Translations under genes and position numbers: made by a program
Notes under the pieces: generated by a model
Told to the model about the DNA's origin: nothing
Seen by the model: only the letters and a program-made list of their open reading frames with translations
The model's database searches: none
Assembly (NCBI RefSeq): GCF_030065545.1
Contig: NZ_JASJNC010000004.1
Location: 248,001-312,000 of the forward strand
Length of the DNA stretch: 64,000 bases
Source: Marinicella marina
GTDB lineage: Bacteria; Pseudomonadota; Gammaproteobacteria; Xanthomonadales; Marinicellaceae
Direction of reading: 5' to 3'
Shown here: positions 7,950 to 17,597 of the stretch, piece after piece
Layout: every line of letters begins with the position of its first letter
Position numbering within the stretch: position 1 is the first letter of the stretch

Positions 7950-10130
7950 ATGAGACTAAAACGTACTGCAAACAGCCTTTTCCTTGTTTTTATTGCATTA
8001 ATGACAGCAGCTTGCCAATCCCCGTCACAAAAAAAACAGACCGATGCTGTCAATATTTTTAATCTAGATGCGCTTTACGCTGACCAGAGCATCATTGGTA
8101 CCACACCAGTCAAACCAGCCTGGTCCAGTGATGGTGTTCATCTGGCATTTTTATGGAACGATGAAGGATTTACCTTTCGAGACGTTTGGAGCTACTCAAC
8201 TGTCACTGGAGAAAAACGGCAGCTCACACACAAAGTAGATGAAGCTGCGCTTGAGCAAAAAATTGCTGGTGGTGAAGCTGGCATCAGCGAAGTGGTTTGG
8301 CTCAATGCTGCTGAACAACAGTTTCTCTATGTTTTGCATGGCCAACTGTATTCACAAAAAAACAAACAAAACGCCATTCAGCTTGAAACAGATAAAAAAA
8401 CCATCAGCAATCTGGCCCTTGATCCTCAAGGAAAACAGCTGGCATTCATCAGCGAAGGGTCTCTGTGGCTGCGACCAGTGAATACTGCAGCGCAAAATGC
8501 AGCCATTAGCTTGGCATCAGGACTTAACCCCAAAGCCCCAATAGTCAGTTTCAAGTGGGCCAAAGACGGTCAATCACTGGCTTATCAAATCAACGATTAC
8601 AACCCTTTACCTGAACGAGACATCCATTATTATACCGCCGATGGCGCTATTAAAGATCGTGTCACAAGGGCGTTTCCAGGTGACGAAACTGCTGAGTACC
8701 ATTTGGGCATGGTCAATGTTGACGGCAATAAAACCACTTTTGAGCGACCCAATGCAAGTGATTATATTTGGCATTATGGTATTTCTGCCGACGGACAATC
8801 GGTGTTTATTAACAGTTCTGATTTGTTGATCAAAAACCACACCATTTATGTGTTTGATACCCAAACCGCCAATAGACAGGTGTTTTATCATGAGTACGAT
8901 CCCAAACACTTGCGACCTGATTGGCAAGTGGCATGGGCGCCAGATGATGAAGGATTAATTATCCTGTCAGACAGAGACGGTTACTTACACCTCTACCATC
9001 AAAAAACCGCAGCGCAGCAACCCGTTCAGCTTACCAGTGGAGAATGGGAAATTGCCTCGTTTGCTGTCAGCCAGGTGGATAAAAGGATTTATTTCATAGC
9101 CAACAAATCTTACTTATCAGAACGTCAAATTTACAGCGTGGCTCTGACTGATACAGAAATCAAGCGAGTCAGCCCAACCACACCTGGCACCCATGAGTTT
9201 TATTTGTCGCCTGCTCAAAACTTCACAGCCACACTTTTTTCCAATGATGCCACACCATTGGAATTGTATGTGATTGATTTGCAAAGTAATGAATCAAAAC
9301 AAATCACCCACTCACCGTTGCCCGCATTCGACCAATATACTTGGGCTGATATCAGTTACATTGAATTCCCCAGTCATTTAGATGGCACCAACTTGGTGGG
9401 CAGACTGAGCTTGCCGGCCGATTACAATCCGACAAAAAAATACCCTTTGATTGTTGGTTCGGTGTATTCTGACAGCGTCAGAAATCAGTACGGAGGGCGC
9501 ACATCACACCCCACCTGGGGCTTGGATAAGTACCTGGTATCAAAAGGCTACATCATTTTAAACGTCAATGTCAGAGGCAGCTGGGGCCAAGGCAGAAAAC
9601 ACAACCAAGGCCTTCGCTACGGTTATGGCGTTATCGATATAGAAGATTTACACAGTGGCGTAAAATATCTTATATCTGAAGGTATGGTTTCCACTGATCG
9701 TGTTGGCATTTGGGGTTCAAGTTATGGTGGCCTGATGACCATGATGTCCTTGTTTAAAAAACCTGGAGTTTATGCCGCAGGCATTGCTGGTGCCCCAGCC
9801 ACCAACGTTGCACATGCCTACCCAGGTCAGATGTGGGTGATGGGTGAGCCCACCGGCGATGATCAGCCAGACCGGTACCAAAACCAATCACCGCTGTATC
9901 ACACCGACGGTTTGGTCGACCCTTTGATGATTATTCATGGCAGCAAAGATCCAGTGGTGTTGTACTCCGACACCATAGCAGTGATAGAAAAGCTGATTGA
10001 AAAACAACAAATATTTGAGTTGGTCACCCTGCCCGGAACCAGTCATGGTTGGGATGCAGAGGGTAATGATGTTCGGTTGTTTTCATTCAAGAAGATGGTC
10101 GAATTCTTTGACCGGCATTTGAAACGCTGA
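7950..10130 (+). CDS. S9 family prolyl oligopeptidase (DPP IV-like) lipoprotein
   Basis: From the ATG at 7950 the protein has 726 residues. I prefer this start to the in-frame ATG at 7914 because it gives a compact lipoprotein signal (MRLKRTANS..., lipobox LMTAAC, Cys22). An N-terminal beta-propeller (~45-470, WD40/DPPIV-N-like repeats) precedes a C-terminal alpha/beta-hydrolase. The catalytic triad is visible: Ser591 in GSSYGG, Asp667 in SKDPVV and His699 in TSHGWD. The family cleaves dipeptides or short peptides after Pro or Ala. It is probably periplasmic and anchored, taking part in peptide scavenging. The thioredoxin 2 gene follows after 34 bp. Confidence 0.9.
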   Translation: MRLKRTANSLFLVFIALMTAACQSPSQKKQTDAVNIFNLDALYADQSIIGTTPVKPAWSSDGVHLAFLWNDEGFTFRDVWSYSTVTGEKRQLTHKVDEAALEQKIAGGEAGISEVVWLNAAEQQFLYVLHGQLYSQKNKQNAIQLETDKKTISNLALDPQGKQLAFISEGSLWLRPVNTAAQNAAISLASGLNPKAPIVSFKWAKDGQSLAYQINDYNPLPERDIHYYTADGAIKDRVTRAFPGDETAEYHLGMVNVDGNKTTFERPNASDYIWHYGISADGQSVFINSSDLLIKNHTIYVFDTQTANRQVFYHEYDPKHLRPDWQVAWAPDDEGLIILSDRDGYLHLYHQKTAAQQPVQLTSGEWEIASFAVSQVDKRIYFIANKSYLSERQIYSVALTDTEIKRVSPTTPGTHEFYLSPAQNFTATLFSNDATPLELYVIDLQSNESKQITHSPLPAFDQYTWADISYIEFPSHLDGTNLVGRLSLPADYNPTKKYPLIVGSVYSDSVRNQYGGRTSHPTWGLDKYLVSKGYIILNVNVRGSWGQGRKHNQGLRYGYGVIDIEDLHSGVKYLISEGMVSTDRVGIWGSSYGGLMTMMSLFKKPGVYAAGIAGAPATNVAHAYPGQMWVMGEPTGDDQPDRYQNQSPLYHTDGLVDPLMIIHGSKDPVVLYSDTIAVIEKLIEKQQIFELVTLPGTSHGWDAEGNDVRLFSFKKMVEFFDRHLKR

Positions 10131-10164
10131 GCCATGATGCTTAGTTCACTTCACCCTGAGATTT

Positions 10165-10614
10165 ATGATGACTGAAACCACCCTACTGATTGTTTGCTCA
10201 AATTGCGCCACAAAAAATCGCGTGCCGCAGGCCAAACTTGATCACCAACCCCGTTGTGGCAAATGTGGCGAACAGGTACTTTCCAAACGTCCAATCGCTG
10301 CCAACAATCAAAACTTTAATCTTTATGTCAGCAACAATGATTTACCAGTGGTGGTAGATTTCTGGGCTGAGTGGTGCGGCCCGTGTAAACAGTTTGCACC
10401 CACTTTTGCGAGCATGGCCGCAGATATGGACAAACTGGCTTGTTTCATAAAGCTCAATACAGAGCACAATCAAAACATTGCTGGCATGTATAACATTCGT
10501 TCCATTCCAACTCTAATGATCATTCATCATGGTAAAGAAATCGCACGCGTTTCAGGGGCATTGACCACCACTCAATTGACCGAATGGCTGGTTCAGAATT
10601 TACCGGGACTTTAA
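10165..10614 (+). CDS. trxC: Thioredoxin 2 (zinc-binding thioredoxin)
   Basis: The 149 residues have the TrxC layout. An N-terminal zinc ribbon carries Cys11, Cys14, Cys31 and Cys34, followed by a thioredoxin fold with the active site WCGPC (Cys71, Cys74) and the cis-Pro segment SIPT. TrxC is a cytosolic disulfide reductase linked to oxidative stress. E. coli TrxC is 139 residues with the same zinc ribbon. The start codon is doubled (ATGATG), so the start is uncertain by one codon. It follows the S9 peptidase and may be read through from it. Confidence 0.93.
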   Translation: MMTETTLLIVCSNCATKNRVPQAKLDHQPRCGKCGEQVLSKRPIAANNQNFNLYVSNNDLPVVVDFWAEWCGPCKQFAPTFASMAADMDKLACFIKLNTEHNQNIAGMYNIRSIPTLMIIHHGKEIARVSGALTTTQLTEWLVQNLPGL

Positions 10615-10659
10615 GGGCATAGAAAAAAGCCAACACATCTCCACATGAATTGTGAGGGC

Positions 10660-12027
10660 TCATTCTACTTTTGATATTTTCTCACGCTTGATTGCTGGCG
10701 TCAGTAAGGCCAGCCTCCCTCTGGTATAAAACCATGCCACCGCAGCGCTGAGTAAGACAATGGTCACTATGGCCCAAAAAATAGCGTACAAACCGTAACC
10801 CAACACGTTAATCAGCAGATAAAAGGCGATGATTGGTAACACCATTTGACGCAAAATACCAATAACCAGCGGAAATAAGGGCTGTTTCACAGCCTGTAGC
10901 AGCGCGTTGGAACAGAACAACATCATGTAACCAAAAAACGCAAACGCATCAGCCCGCAGGTAGTAAACCCCAACACCGATGATTTCTTGGTTATCGGTGA
11001 ACTGGGTCATCATCAAAGGTGATAAGAAAATCATGGTGGGAATAAAGACAATTGAAATCAATAAGGCCACTTTCAATGACTTGGCATAGATTTCTCTGAC
11101 CCTTTCAATGTTGCCAGCACCGTAATTCTGACCGACCAAAGCCATCACCGAAGCATTTAAACCCAGTGCTGGCATCAACAACAACTGCTCAATGCGGATG
11201 CCCACAGAATAACCAGCAACCGGAAAATCACCAAATTGCGAGATAAAGTATATGGTGATAAAACCACCAATGATGATGGTCAGCATGTTCATGCTGGCCG
11301 GCATGATTTGTGCCATTAATTGGCGCCAATGCTCAAAATTATAGGCTGGTTTGGACCATACCCCAGCTTCAATCATCAACACCTTCCATAAATACAAAGA
11401 TGAGCCCATTTTTATGATTAAGGTTGACCATGCCAAACCAGCCGCACCTAAGTCAAAAACGAAAATAAACAATGGGTTCAACAGCCAATTGGCAAAGAAC
11501 CCAACCACCAACACATTCCTGTAACTGGTGGTGTTGCCATGCGCAATCAAAGCGCCAGCAAAACAGCTGGTCAAATTAAAGAACACATTGCCCCACAGAA
11601 TCACTGAGGTGTATTCCCATGCCACCGTAACAATTTGAGCATCATCACTGAGAAAGCTCAACAGGTCTTGGGCGAACAATAAGCCCAAGATCAAAATAAG
11701 CAATGATAAAAACCAAGTGATGCCATGAGAACAATTCAACCACTCGATCACTTGTTTCTTGTTCTTACTGCCCAAATCTGCAGCCACCATGGCTGAAGTG
11801 CCGCTTTGCAGACCCATACCCAAGGCCAAAAACAAGGCAAAAACGATACTGGCAATAGAAAGTCCAGACAATGCAATGTCCGAAATTTGACCAGCAAACC
11901 AGTTATCAGTGAGGTTATAAAGGGTGTTGAAGACCATGCCTAAGGCGGCAGGAATTCCTATGCGAATCATGTGCTTATAGACAGAACCTCGGGTTAAGTC
12001 TTTATCTGCTGCTGTGGTGACTTTCAT
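10660..12027 (-). CDS. MATE family efflux transporter
   Basis: The 455 residues contain about 12 hydrophobic helices and start with a short cytosolic N-terminus (RGSVYKHMIRIGIPAALGMVFNTLYNLTDNWF). The sequences GNT and PALGLNASVMALVGQNYGAGN in the middle are typical of the DinF/NorM-like MATE superfamily, which exports cationic drugs or metabolites in exchange for Na+ or H+. No neighbour hints at the substrate. It converges with trxC, with 45 bp between the stops. Confidence 0.9.
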   Translation of the reverse strand: MKVTTAADKDLTRGSVYKHMIRIGIPAALGMVFNTLYNLTDNWFAGQISDIALSGLSIASIVFALFLALGMGLQSGTSAMVAADLGSKNKKQVIEWLNCSHGITWFLSLLILILGLLFAQDLLSFLSDDAQIVTVAWEYTSVILWGNVFFNLTSCFAGALIAHGNTTSYRNVLVVGFFANWLLNPLFIFVFDLGAAGLAWSTLIIKMGSSLYLWKVLMIEAGVWSKPAYNFEHWRQLMAQIMPASMNMLTIIIGGFITIYFISQFGDFPVAGYSVGIRIEQLLLMPALGLNASVMALVGQNYGAGNIERVREIYAKSLKVALLISIVFIPTMIFLSPLMMTQFTDNQEIIGVGVYYLRADAFAFFGYMMLFCSNALLQAVKQPLFPLVIGILRQMVLPIIAFYLLINVLGYGLYAIFWAIVTIVLLSAAVAWFYTRGRLALLTPAIKREKISKVE

Positions 12028-12118
12028 CTACATCTGGATAAGAAGGTGAATAGATTGTAGCAGAATGTTCAGATCAGCAAGAATATTTGCTGCTACTTGT
12101 TTGGTGCAGCATCAAACA

Positions 12119-12174
12119 ATAAAAATTAAGCGGCCACATGATGCGAAAGGCTGTGAATCAGCCCTTCGCTTAAA
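12119..12174 (-). terminator. Terminator after the TonB-dependent receptor
   Basis: Read on the minus strand, TTAAGCG and CGCTTAA pair around an inner stem (GCGAAGGGCTG with CAGCCTTTCGC, one mismatch), and the outer stem is followed by TTTTTATT. It lies just after the receptor stop codon at 12184. The alternative pairings make the exact fold uncertain. Confidence 0.6.
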
Positions 12175-12183
12175 AGTACATGT

Positions 12184-14361
12184 TCAGAAACGCCAGTTGG
12201 CTGTTAAGCGTGCATTCAAAGGTGCGGCCACAGTGGCTTGGTGGGTACTGTGGGCATTGGGAAAGTACAATTCATCAGTAAGGTTTTCAATGTTCAGTTG
12301 CAAGCTCAGCATTTCAGAAACATCGTAATAAGCAGCTGCATCAATGCGAGTGAAACTTGGCAGTATTGCCGTGTTGCTGTTATTGATAAAACTCTCATCT
12401 TGGTAATTGATACCCAAGCCCAAACCAAATTGGTCAGTGATGCGGAAATTATTCCACAATGAAAACATATTTTCAGGCAACTCCCTGGGTCGTAACCCGA
12501 TTGCACCTGTTCGATTGACCTGCTCTCCATCCAAGTAACTGTAGCCAGCTGAAATGAACCACATGTCATTGATTTCACCTTTCAACTGAATTTCAAAACC
12601 ATTGATTTGTGAATCGATCACATCTAAGGTTTCTGGGTCACTATCAGCCACTTGAGGTGAGGATTGTTCAATTTCAAAAACAGCAGCAGTCAAACTCAAA
12701 CCTTGATTGAAATCCCATTTAAAACCCACTTCTTGGTTGGTGAAGATATTGGGGTCTAACTGGTTGTTATCACCGTTGATGTTGGCAAACTGTTCACCGC
12801 TTCTGGGCAAAAAAGTCTCACTGTAACTGGCATATAAGGACATGTTTTCTTGCGGCTTAAATATCAAACCCAAACGCGGCGAGACTTCATCGTCTTCGCG
12901 ACTGCGAACCTCGTCACTGATTACATTAAACACATCGATATCAAAACTATCAAAACGGGCACCCAGCACCACATCCAAATAATCAGTTAATTGAATTTCA
13001 TTTTGTAAATACGCTGAAAAGACTTCAATGTCAACACGGGTGTCGTCATTCAAATCAACGGTAAAGTCATTGCTGGTAGGATTGCCTGCAGCATTGATTC
13101 CTATGCCTCCTCTCAGGTTCAATGGACGATTAACTAAAAACACCTCATTATCATCAAGGGTAGTATCCCAAAATGAGTTAAAACGGAACTGATCTGATGA
13201 AGTATCAATGAATTCAATACCACCGACCAAGGTGTGCATTACATCACCGGTATAAAACTCACCAATCAGATTACCCGAAAGAATCATGTTCTGGCGTTTG
13301 GTGACGTCTAAATAACCATCCAGAGTCACTGCATTAGGGCTGTTGGCTTGATCATAAGCTGATACGTAAAAGTTTTGATAGAGTTTGTCGTAGTCACCAT
13401 AAAAGGCACTGAAGTTACCCTTGAGGCTGCTAGAGAACTGGTGTTGGAGAGTAGCTCTGAATAAGTGCGCTTCTAATTCTGATGTGTTCAACGCTGGATC
13501 TGCAAACACAATATTCTCAAATGCTTCGACTGGTCGTCCATTGGTACCCGTTGGGATACCGCGATCAATGAAACGCTGGTGGTCTATGTATTCATAGGAC
13601 AAGTCTAAGGTAGAAAAATCTGATAACAAGAACTTGGCTGTAGGATTGAAGCCCAAACGTTCACCGTCGTAAAAGTCCCTGTGGTTATCTAGATTCTCGT
13701 ACATGGCGTTGATGCGAAAAGCAACATGGTCTTGACCAGAAAAGTTACTGTCCAACCAAAAATCAAAAGCACCAAAAGTATCAACACTGGTTTGTAAGTT
13801 GGTAAAATCATCACCAACAACACCTTGTTTAGTCACTCGGTTTAAAATACCACCCGTACCACCTCGACCAAACAGCAACGCATTCGGTCCGCGCAATATT
13901 TCAACTTGCTCCAGGTTGTACAGCGGTCGGTAATACTGTACATCATCTCGCACACCATCAATAAAAAAATCAGCCGTAGAGCGCACGCCACGGAAAACCA
14001 CTGAATCACGGTGTCCCTCACCTTGTGAGTTGTTAACACCTGGGGTGTAATCAATGATTTCACTGATGCTGGTGAAGCCACGTTGTGAAATTTCATCAGC
14101 TGTAGTGATGGACAGGCTCTGTGGCACATCAATGATTGGCGTGGGTGATTTCAGTGCATTCACTTGGTCAGAGTAAAGAAAATTTCCAACCACCACTAGG
14201 TTATCTAAATCAGCTGCATCAGTTTCTGATTGGTTCATCTCCTTGTGTGTAACATCTGAGTCAACTTCATTTTCTGGTGTTTCAGCCATCAGTACAGGTG
14301 ATGCTGCAGAAATTAACAAGATCAAGGCCAAGTTCCATTTTGTATTTAAGAGTTGTTTCAT
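12184..14361 (-). CDS. TonB-dependent siderophore receptor
   Basis: This is a 725-residue outer-membrane receptor with a signal peptide (cleavage near residue 26). A plug domain (~60-190; signatures PTPIIDVPQSLSI and YNLEQVEILRGPNALLFGRGG...GGILNRVTK) precedes a 22-strand barrel ending in a terminal aromatic, WRF. It belongs to the siderophore branch (FhuA/FhuE/FpvA-like, TIGR01783 type). A Fur-box-like sequence lies ~45 bp upstream, so it should be induced by iron starvation. No exbB, tonB or periplasmic transport genes are adjacent. The ligand cannot be told from sequence alone. Confidence 0.92.
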   Translation of the reverse strand: MKQLLNTKWNLALILLISAASPVLMAETPENEVDSDVTHKEMNQSETDAADLDNLVVVGNFLYSDQVNALKSPTPIIDVPQSLSITTADEISQRGFTSISEIIDYTPGVNNSQGEGHRDSVVFRGVRSTADFFIDGVRDDVQYYRPLYNLEQVEILRGPNALLFGRGGTGGILNRVTKQGVVGDDFTNLQTSVDTFGAFDFWLDSNFSGQDHVAFRINAMYENLDNHRDFYDGERLGFNPTAKFLLSDFSTLDLSYEYIDHQRFIDRGIPTGTNGRPVEAFENIVFADPALNTSELEAHLFRATLQHQFSSSLKGNFSAFYGDYDKLYQNFYVSAYDQANSPNAVTLDGYLDVTKRQNMILSGNLIGEFYTGDVMHTLVGGIEFIDTSSDQFRFNSFWDTTLDDNEVFLVNRPLNLRGGIGINAAGNPTSNDFTVDLNDDTRVDIEVFSAYLQNEIQLTDYLDVVLGARFDSFDIDVFNVISDEVRSREDDEVSPRLGLIFKPQENMSLYASYSETFLPRSGEQFANINGDNNQLDPNIFTNQEVGFKWDFNQGLSLTAAVFEIEQSSPQVADSDPETLDVIDSQINGFEIQLKGEINDMWFISAGYSYLDGEQVNRTGAIGLRPRELPENMFSLWNNFRITDQFGLGLGINYQDESFINNSNTAILPSFTRIDAAAYYDVSEMLSLQLNIENLTDELYFPNAHSTHQATVAAPLNARLTANWRF

Positions 14362-14402
14362 ATTTAAAGTATTTAATATTGAAAAGATGGGCGCATTTTA
14401 TT

Positions 14403-14421
14403 CTTAATGAGAATCATTGTC
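14403..14421 (-). promoter_or_regulatory. Fur box upstream of the siderophore receptor
   Basis: The 19 bp CTTAATGAGAATCATTGTC match most positions of the consensus GATAATGATAATCATTATC. It sits 42 bp upstream of the receptor start. A second half-like stretch (TAGTTCTCATTAA) follows at 14431-14443. This supports iron repression of the receptor. Confidence 0.8.
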
Positions 14422-14603
14422 AATTGCAAATAGTTCTCATTAACGTGTTATTTTTATTATAAAACCAATCATTAAAAGCTAATTAATTGGTTTTTTAAAT
14501 AACCTTTCCGTTCATCCAGAATAATAACCACTCATACAATATAAGCCTGATGATTGAAATAAATCAGTATCATGAATTCATTCAAATCACATCGGAGATT
14601 AAT

Positions 14604-14759
14604 ATGAAAAACAAAGCAATCATTGGTTTATTTTTGGTTTTATTGATATCAATCTATACTGACTTGCAAGCCAGTGAATTTGATTTCAAAGTTAAAGTTC
14701 ATGGTCAAGGGCAACCCATGTTACTTATCCCAGGACTGAGCAATGACATGGCAGTTTAG
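14604..14759 (+). pseudogene. 5' remnant of an alpha/beta-hydrolase gene
   Basis: The frame starts at ATG 14604, chosen because GGAG precedes it and because it opens a good signal peptide (MKNKAIIGLFLVLLISIY, cleavage near residue 24). The mature part reads FKVKVHGQGQPMLLIPGLSND, the first two strands and oxyanion-hole region of a secreted alpha/beta hydrolase. After AV it meets TAG at 14757-14759. The rest of the hydrolase, including nucleophile and His, is absent. The same frame continues past the TAG straight into a LytTR response regulator, so this looks like a deletion scar rather than a small gene. Confidence 0.75.
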
Positions 14760-15443
14760 GATTCAAGGCTGGCGTGGAAAGAGTTGATTCACCTGTTACA
14801 AATCCACCCACAGATTAAAGTCATGGCAGAGGCTGCCTCAGGGCCTCATGCAATCAAACAGCTGCAAGAACATGCCATAGATGTGATGTTTTTGGACATA
14901 CAAATGCCGGGCACGGATGGTTTTGAACTGTTGCAACAGCTCGAAGACATACCGCAAGTGGTGTTTGTCACTGCTTATGATGAGTATGCCATCAGGGCAT
15001 TCGAGCACAATGCCCTGGACTACCTACAAAAACCGATAGAACCGAATGACTTAAACCGCGCCATTACACGCATCAAAGTACCTGATACGCAAGCGCAACA
15101 AAAATCAATGCTGACCCAAGGAGATTCAGTATTTGTTATAGATGATGATGCCTGTTGGTTCGTTGATGTGGCTGAAATTCGATTGTTTGAGGTGGATGGC
15201 AACTACACCACAATTTATTTTGAGAACAATCAACCGATGCTGTCAAAAACCCTCAATCATTTGGCTGCTCGCTTGGACCCAGAGCTGTTTTTCAGGGCCA
15301 ATCTCAATCAATTGATCAACCTCAAACACATCGATAAAGTAGAACCTTGGGTACAAGGCATACGGGTCAAACTCAGTGGCAGTGAAGCAGTTGAATTATC
15401 GCGTCGCCAAACTCAGAAATTCAAAGAATTGATGAGTTTATGA
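14760..15443 (+). pseudogene. LytTR-family response regulator lacking its N-terminus
   Basis: Directly after the TAG codon and in the same frame the sequence reads DSRLAWKELIHLL, equivalent to the VDDSRLARxEL start of AlgR/LytR-type receivers but without the initiating Met, the first beta strand and the first acidic residue. The phospho-acceptor region (MFLDIQMPGTDGFELL), the T-A-Y segment and the K-P at the end of the receiver remain. The DNA-binding LytTR domain (~last 100 residues, IRLFEVDGNYTTIYFEN to LSRRQTQKFKELM) looks intact. The only usable start would be a TTG at 14784. No sensor kinase is adjacent. It is most likely a broken gene, though a truncated regulator could still be translated. 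Confidence 0.7.
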
Positions 15444-15911
15444 TGACTTGGCTGGATGCAAGTCCAATGCCATAAAGACATTATTGGGGTCTTGTACATA
15501 ATCCCCAAAGGGTTGGCAGTAACTGAAACCAAATTTAAGGTACAAAGACCTGGCCGGCTTAAAGTATGCCATCGAACCCGTTTCTAGCTTCAAGTGCTTA
15601 TAACCACGGTTTTTTGCCTCAGCAATAACGTGTTGTAGTAATTTTTTTCCCACGCCTTTTTTGGTGTGACTTGGTGCCGTTTTCATTGACTTGATTTCAC
15701 CCAATTGATCACTCCAATGCTTCAAGGCCACACAACCCAGTAACTCATCAGCATGCCACAATGACCAAAAACTGATGTTATCTTGTTGCAAAGCTTTGAC
15801 ATCAAGCACATGTCGACTTTCAGGTGGCGAATGATCAGCCATGCGATCTTGGTGCTCTTGAAGTAGTTGTATGACTTTCAAACCAGTCACATCATCACGC
15901 TTAATTTCCAT
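15438..15911 (-). CDS. GNAT family N-acetyltransferase
   Basis: The 157 residues show the GNAT fold. Motif A is present as KTAPSHTKKGVGKKLLQHVIAEAKNRGYKHL (~91-121; the R/Q-x-x-G-x-G/A acetyl-CoA loop reads KKGVGK), and motif B-like GSMAYFKPARSLYLKFGF follows. The family resembles YitI/PhnO-type acetyltransferases of unknown substrate. It converges with the LytTR remnant (6-bp overlap of ends), and its start lies 10 bp after the stop of the beta-helix gene on the same strand. Confidence 0.88.
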   Translation of the reverse strand: MEIKRDDVTGLKVIQLLQEHQDRMADHSPPESRHVLDVKALQQDNISFWSLWHADELLGCVALKHWSDQLGEIKSMKTAPSHTKKGVGKKLLQHVIAEAKNRGYKHLKLETGSMAYFKPARSLYLKFGFSYCQPFGDYVQDPNNVFMALDLHPAKSS

Positions 15912-15921
15912 GAATCAACAA

Positions 15922-17364
15922 TCAATCAAAGCCATTCTCAAAAATCAAATCACAACTGATTTCACCACAAAATTCATAGGCGCCAATATCCACGGCACCA
16001 CTTGGAATCCTGCTTTGGGTGGCTTGGTGTTTGAGGTACTCATACGCAAGCGCATACTCAGGCAGCAATTCAGGTAATACAGCCATGCCCTGATTGATTA
16101 ATTCACTGTCACTTAATGGACCGAACGCCAAGTTATTTAAATCGATGAACCCTGGATCGGAACCTGTAATCACATTGCCCAAGTCATTGATGCTGCCATT
16201 GGGCGAACAGTGGCAGTCTTGCCAACCCGTTTTGAACCAATTATGCTGGATGTTCATCATCCCGTTGCCGTCTATCAAAGCCTGATTGCTCCCTGCTGCA
16301 GTGCCATAATACACATTATTGAACACGTGAGCAGTCTCATCATTGGTGGATAAGCGCATCAATGTGGTGTTGCCACTGCGACTTGAGAATACGGTGTTGT
16401 TGTAGAAATATAAATCACCTTTGCGGTAATCACTGGTGGTACCACTGTCACCACCATAATGAACCATTTGCGAATTACCCTCTCCTTCTGATTCAATCAA
16501 CACATTGCCATACACATGGGTGGTGGCATAGCTGGGATGATTGACCAGCACACTGGAATCCTCAGCATCAACCAAATCCAATTGGCGGTTACCGTCTTTG
16601 ATCCAATTGTTTCGAACAACCAAGCCAGCAGAGCGGTCTTTCAGGTTATTGCCCAAAGCACCGGTTCTTAAAGGACCAAAGCGGTTGCCCTCATAAATGA
16701 TGCCAATGGCGGCGGTGTAGGTGTTATGCTCAAAAATTCGACCTTCAATGCCGTTGTCGTATATGTGATTGTTTTGAATCAATATGTCTTGGGTCTGACC
16801 ACCATTGGCACCGACAAATATGCCGTTGCCTGAGTCTCTGATGGTGTTATTGCGAATGGTGATGTGTTGCCCTATTTCGACATAGACACTGGCTGCATTG
16901 TTGCTGTAAGTTTCACTGCCACCTCCATCGTTGGTGAATTGAAATGGCGGCCTGGCGGAGCGTAAATCCAAATTTTCAATGATGATGTGTTCGGGAATGG
17001 CGTTACTGGGGGTATTGGAACCACCGATTTTAATTAAACCACGGCGTTCGTTCCAGAAGTTAACCCCTGGGACAGTGGTGGCCGCATTGCCATCTATCAC
17101 TGGCTGTTGGCCTTGTGGTCCATTCACACCAATCACTTGGATGGGGTTTTCTTCAGTGCCCACTGCATTGATCACCCATTTTTCATTGTAGGGTGTGGCA
17201 CGCCAATGAATGAACACCCGATCACCGGCTTGTAAATTTGCCCAAGGAACATCACCGATAGCAGCAAGAGGTTGCTCTGGCCCGACGCGATAATCAATTG
17301 CGTGGCAAACACCGAACAACTGCAAAGCCATCAGAGCCAGTATTGTTTTTAATCGTTTTAGCAT
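15922..17364 (-). CDS. Secreted right-handed parallel beta-helix protein with IF-x-x-GF tail
   Basis: The 480 residues begin with a signal peptide (cleavage after CHA, residue ~22). Most of the chain (~110-400) is made of beta-helix coils rich in N-N-x-I/V steps (for example IRNNTIRDSGNGIFVG and ILIQNNHIYDNGIEGR), the PbH1 pattern of pectate-lyase and alginate-lyase folds. A DUF1565-like N-terminal coil reads FIHWRATPYNEKW. No classical lyase catalytic signature is obvious. The C-terminus, CGEISCDLIFENGFD, resembles short IF-x-x-GF[DE] tails seen on many secreted proteins of some gammaproteobacteria, possibly a sorting signal. Carbohydrate binding or cleavage is likely but not shown. Confidence 0.8.
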   Translation of the reverse strand: MLKRLKTILALMALQLFGVCHAIDYRVGPEQPLAAIGDVPWANLQAGDRVFIHWRATPYNEKWVINAVGTEENPIQVIGVNGPQGQQPVIDGNAATTVPGVNFWNERRGLIKIGGSNTPSNAIPEHIIIENLDLRSARPPFQFTNDGGGSETYSNNAASVYVEIGQHITIRNNTIRDSGNGIFVGANGGQTQDILIQNNHIYDNGIEGRIFEHNTYTAAIGIIYEGNRFGPLRTGALGNNLKDRSAGLVVRNNWIKDGNRQLDLVDAEDSSVLVNHPSYATTHVYGNVLIESEGEGNSQMVHYGGDSGTTSDYRKGDLYFYNNTVFSSRSGNTTLMRLSTNDETAHVFNNVYYGTAAGSNQALIDGNGMMNIQHNWFKTGWQDCHCSPNGSINDLGNVITGSDPGFIDLNNLAFGPLSDSELINQGMAVLPELLPEYALAYEYLKHQATQSRIPSGAVDIGAYEFCGEISCDLIFENGFD

Positions 17365-17597
17365 AATGGATTAACAGTCAACAACCTTACATCATACGTC
17401 ATTAACTTTTTATAAATTGTTAACCAGAACACATATTAACCCCGATAAAGTGTGTCAGTTAAAGATTAAAAATAAATGCTGTTTTGATGCATAAAATAGT
17501 TGTATCAAAACCACAAATAACGGTATAAATACGATGTGCCATGACGACTAAAAACGTCATCATAAACTGGATTGTTATTAATTAGAGGTTTTTTAAA

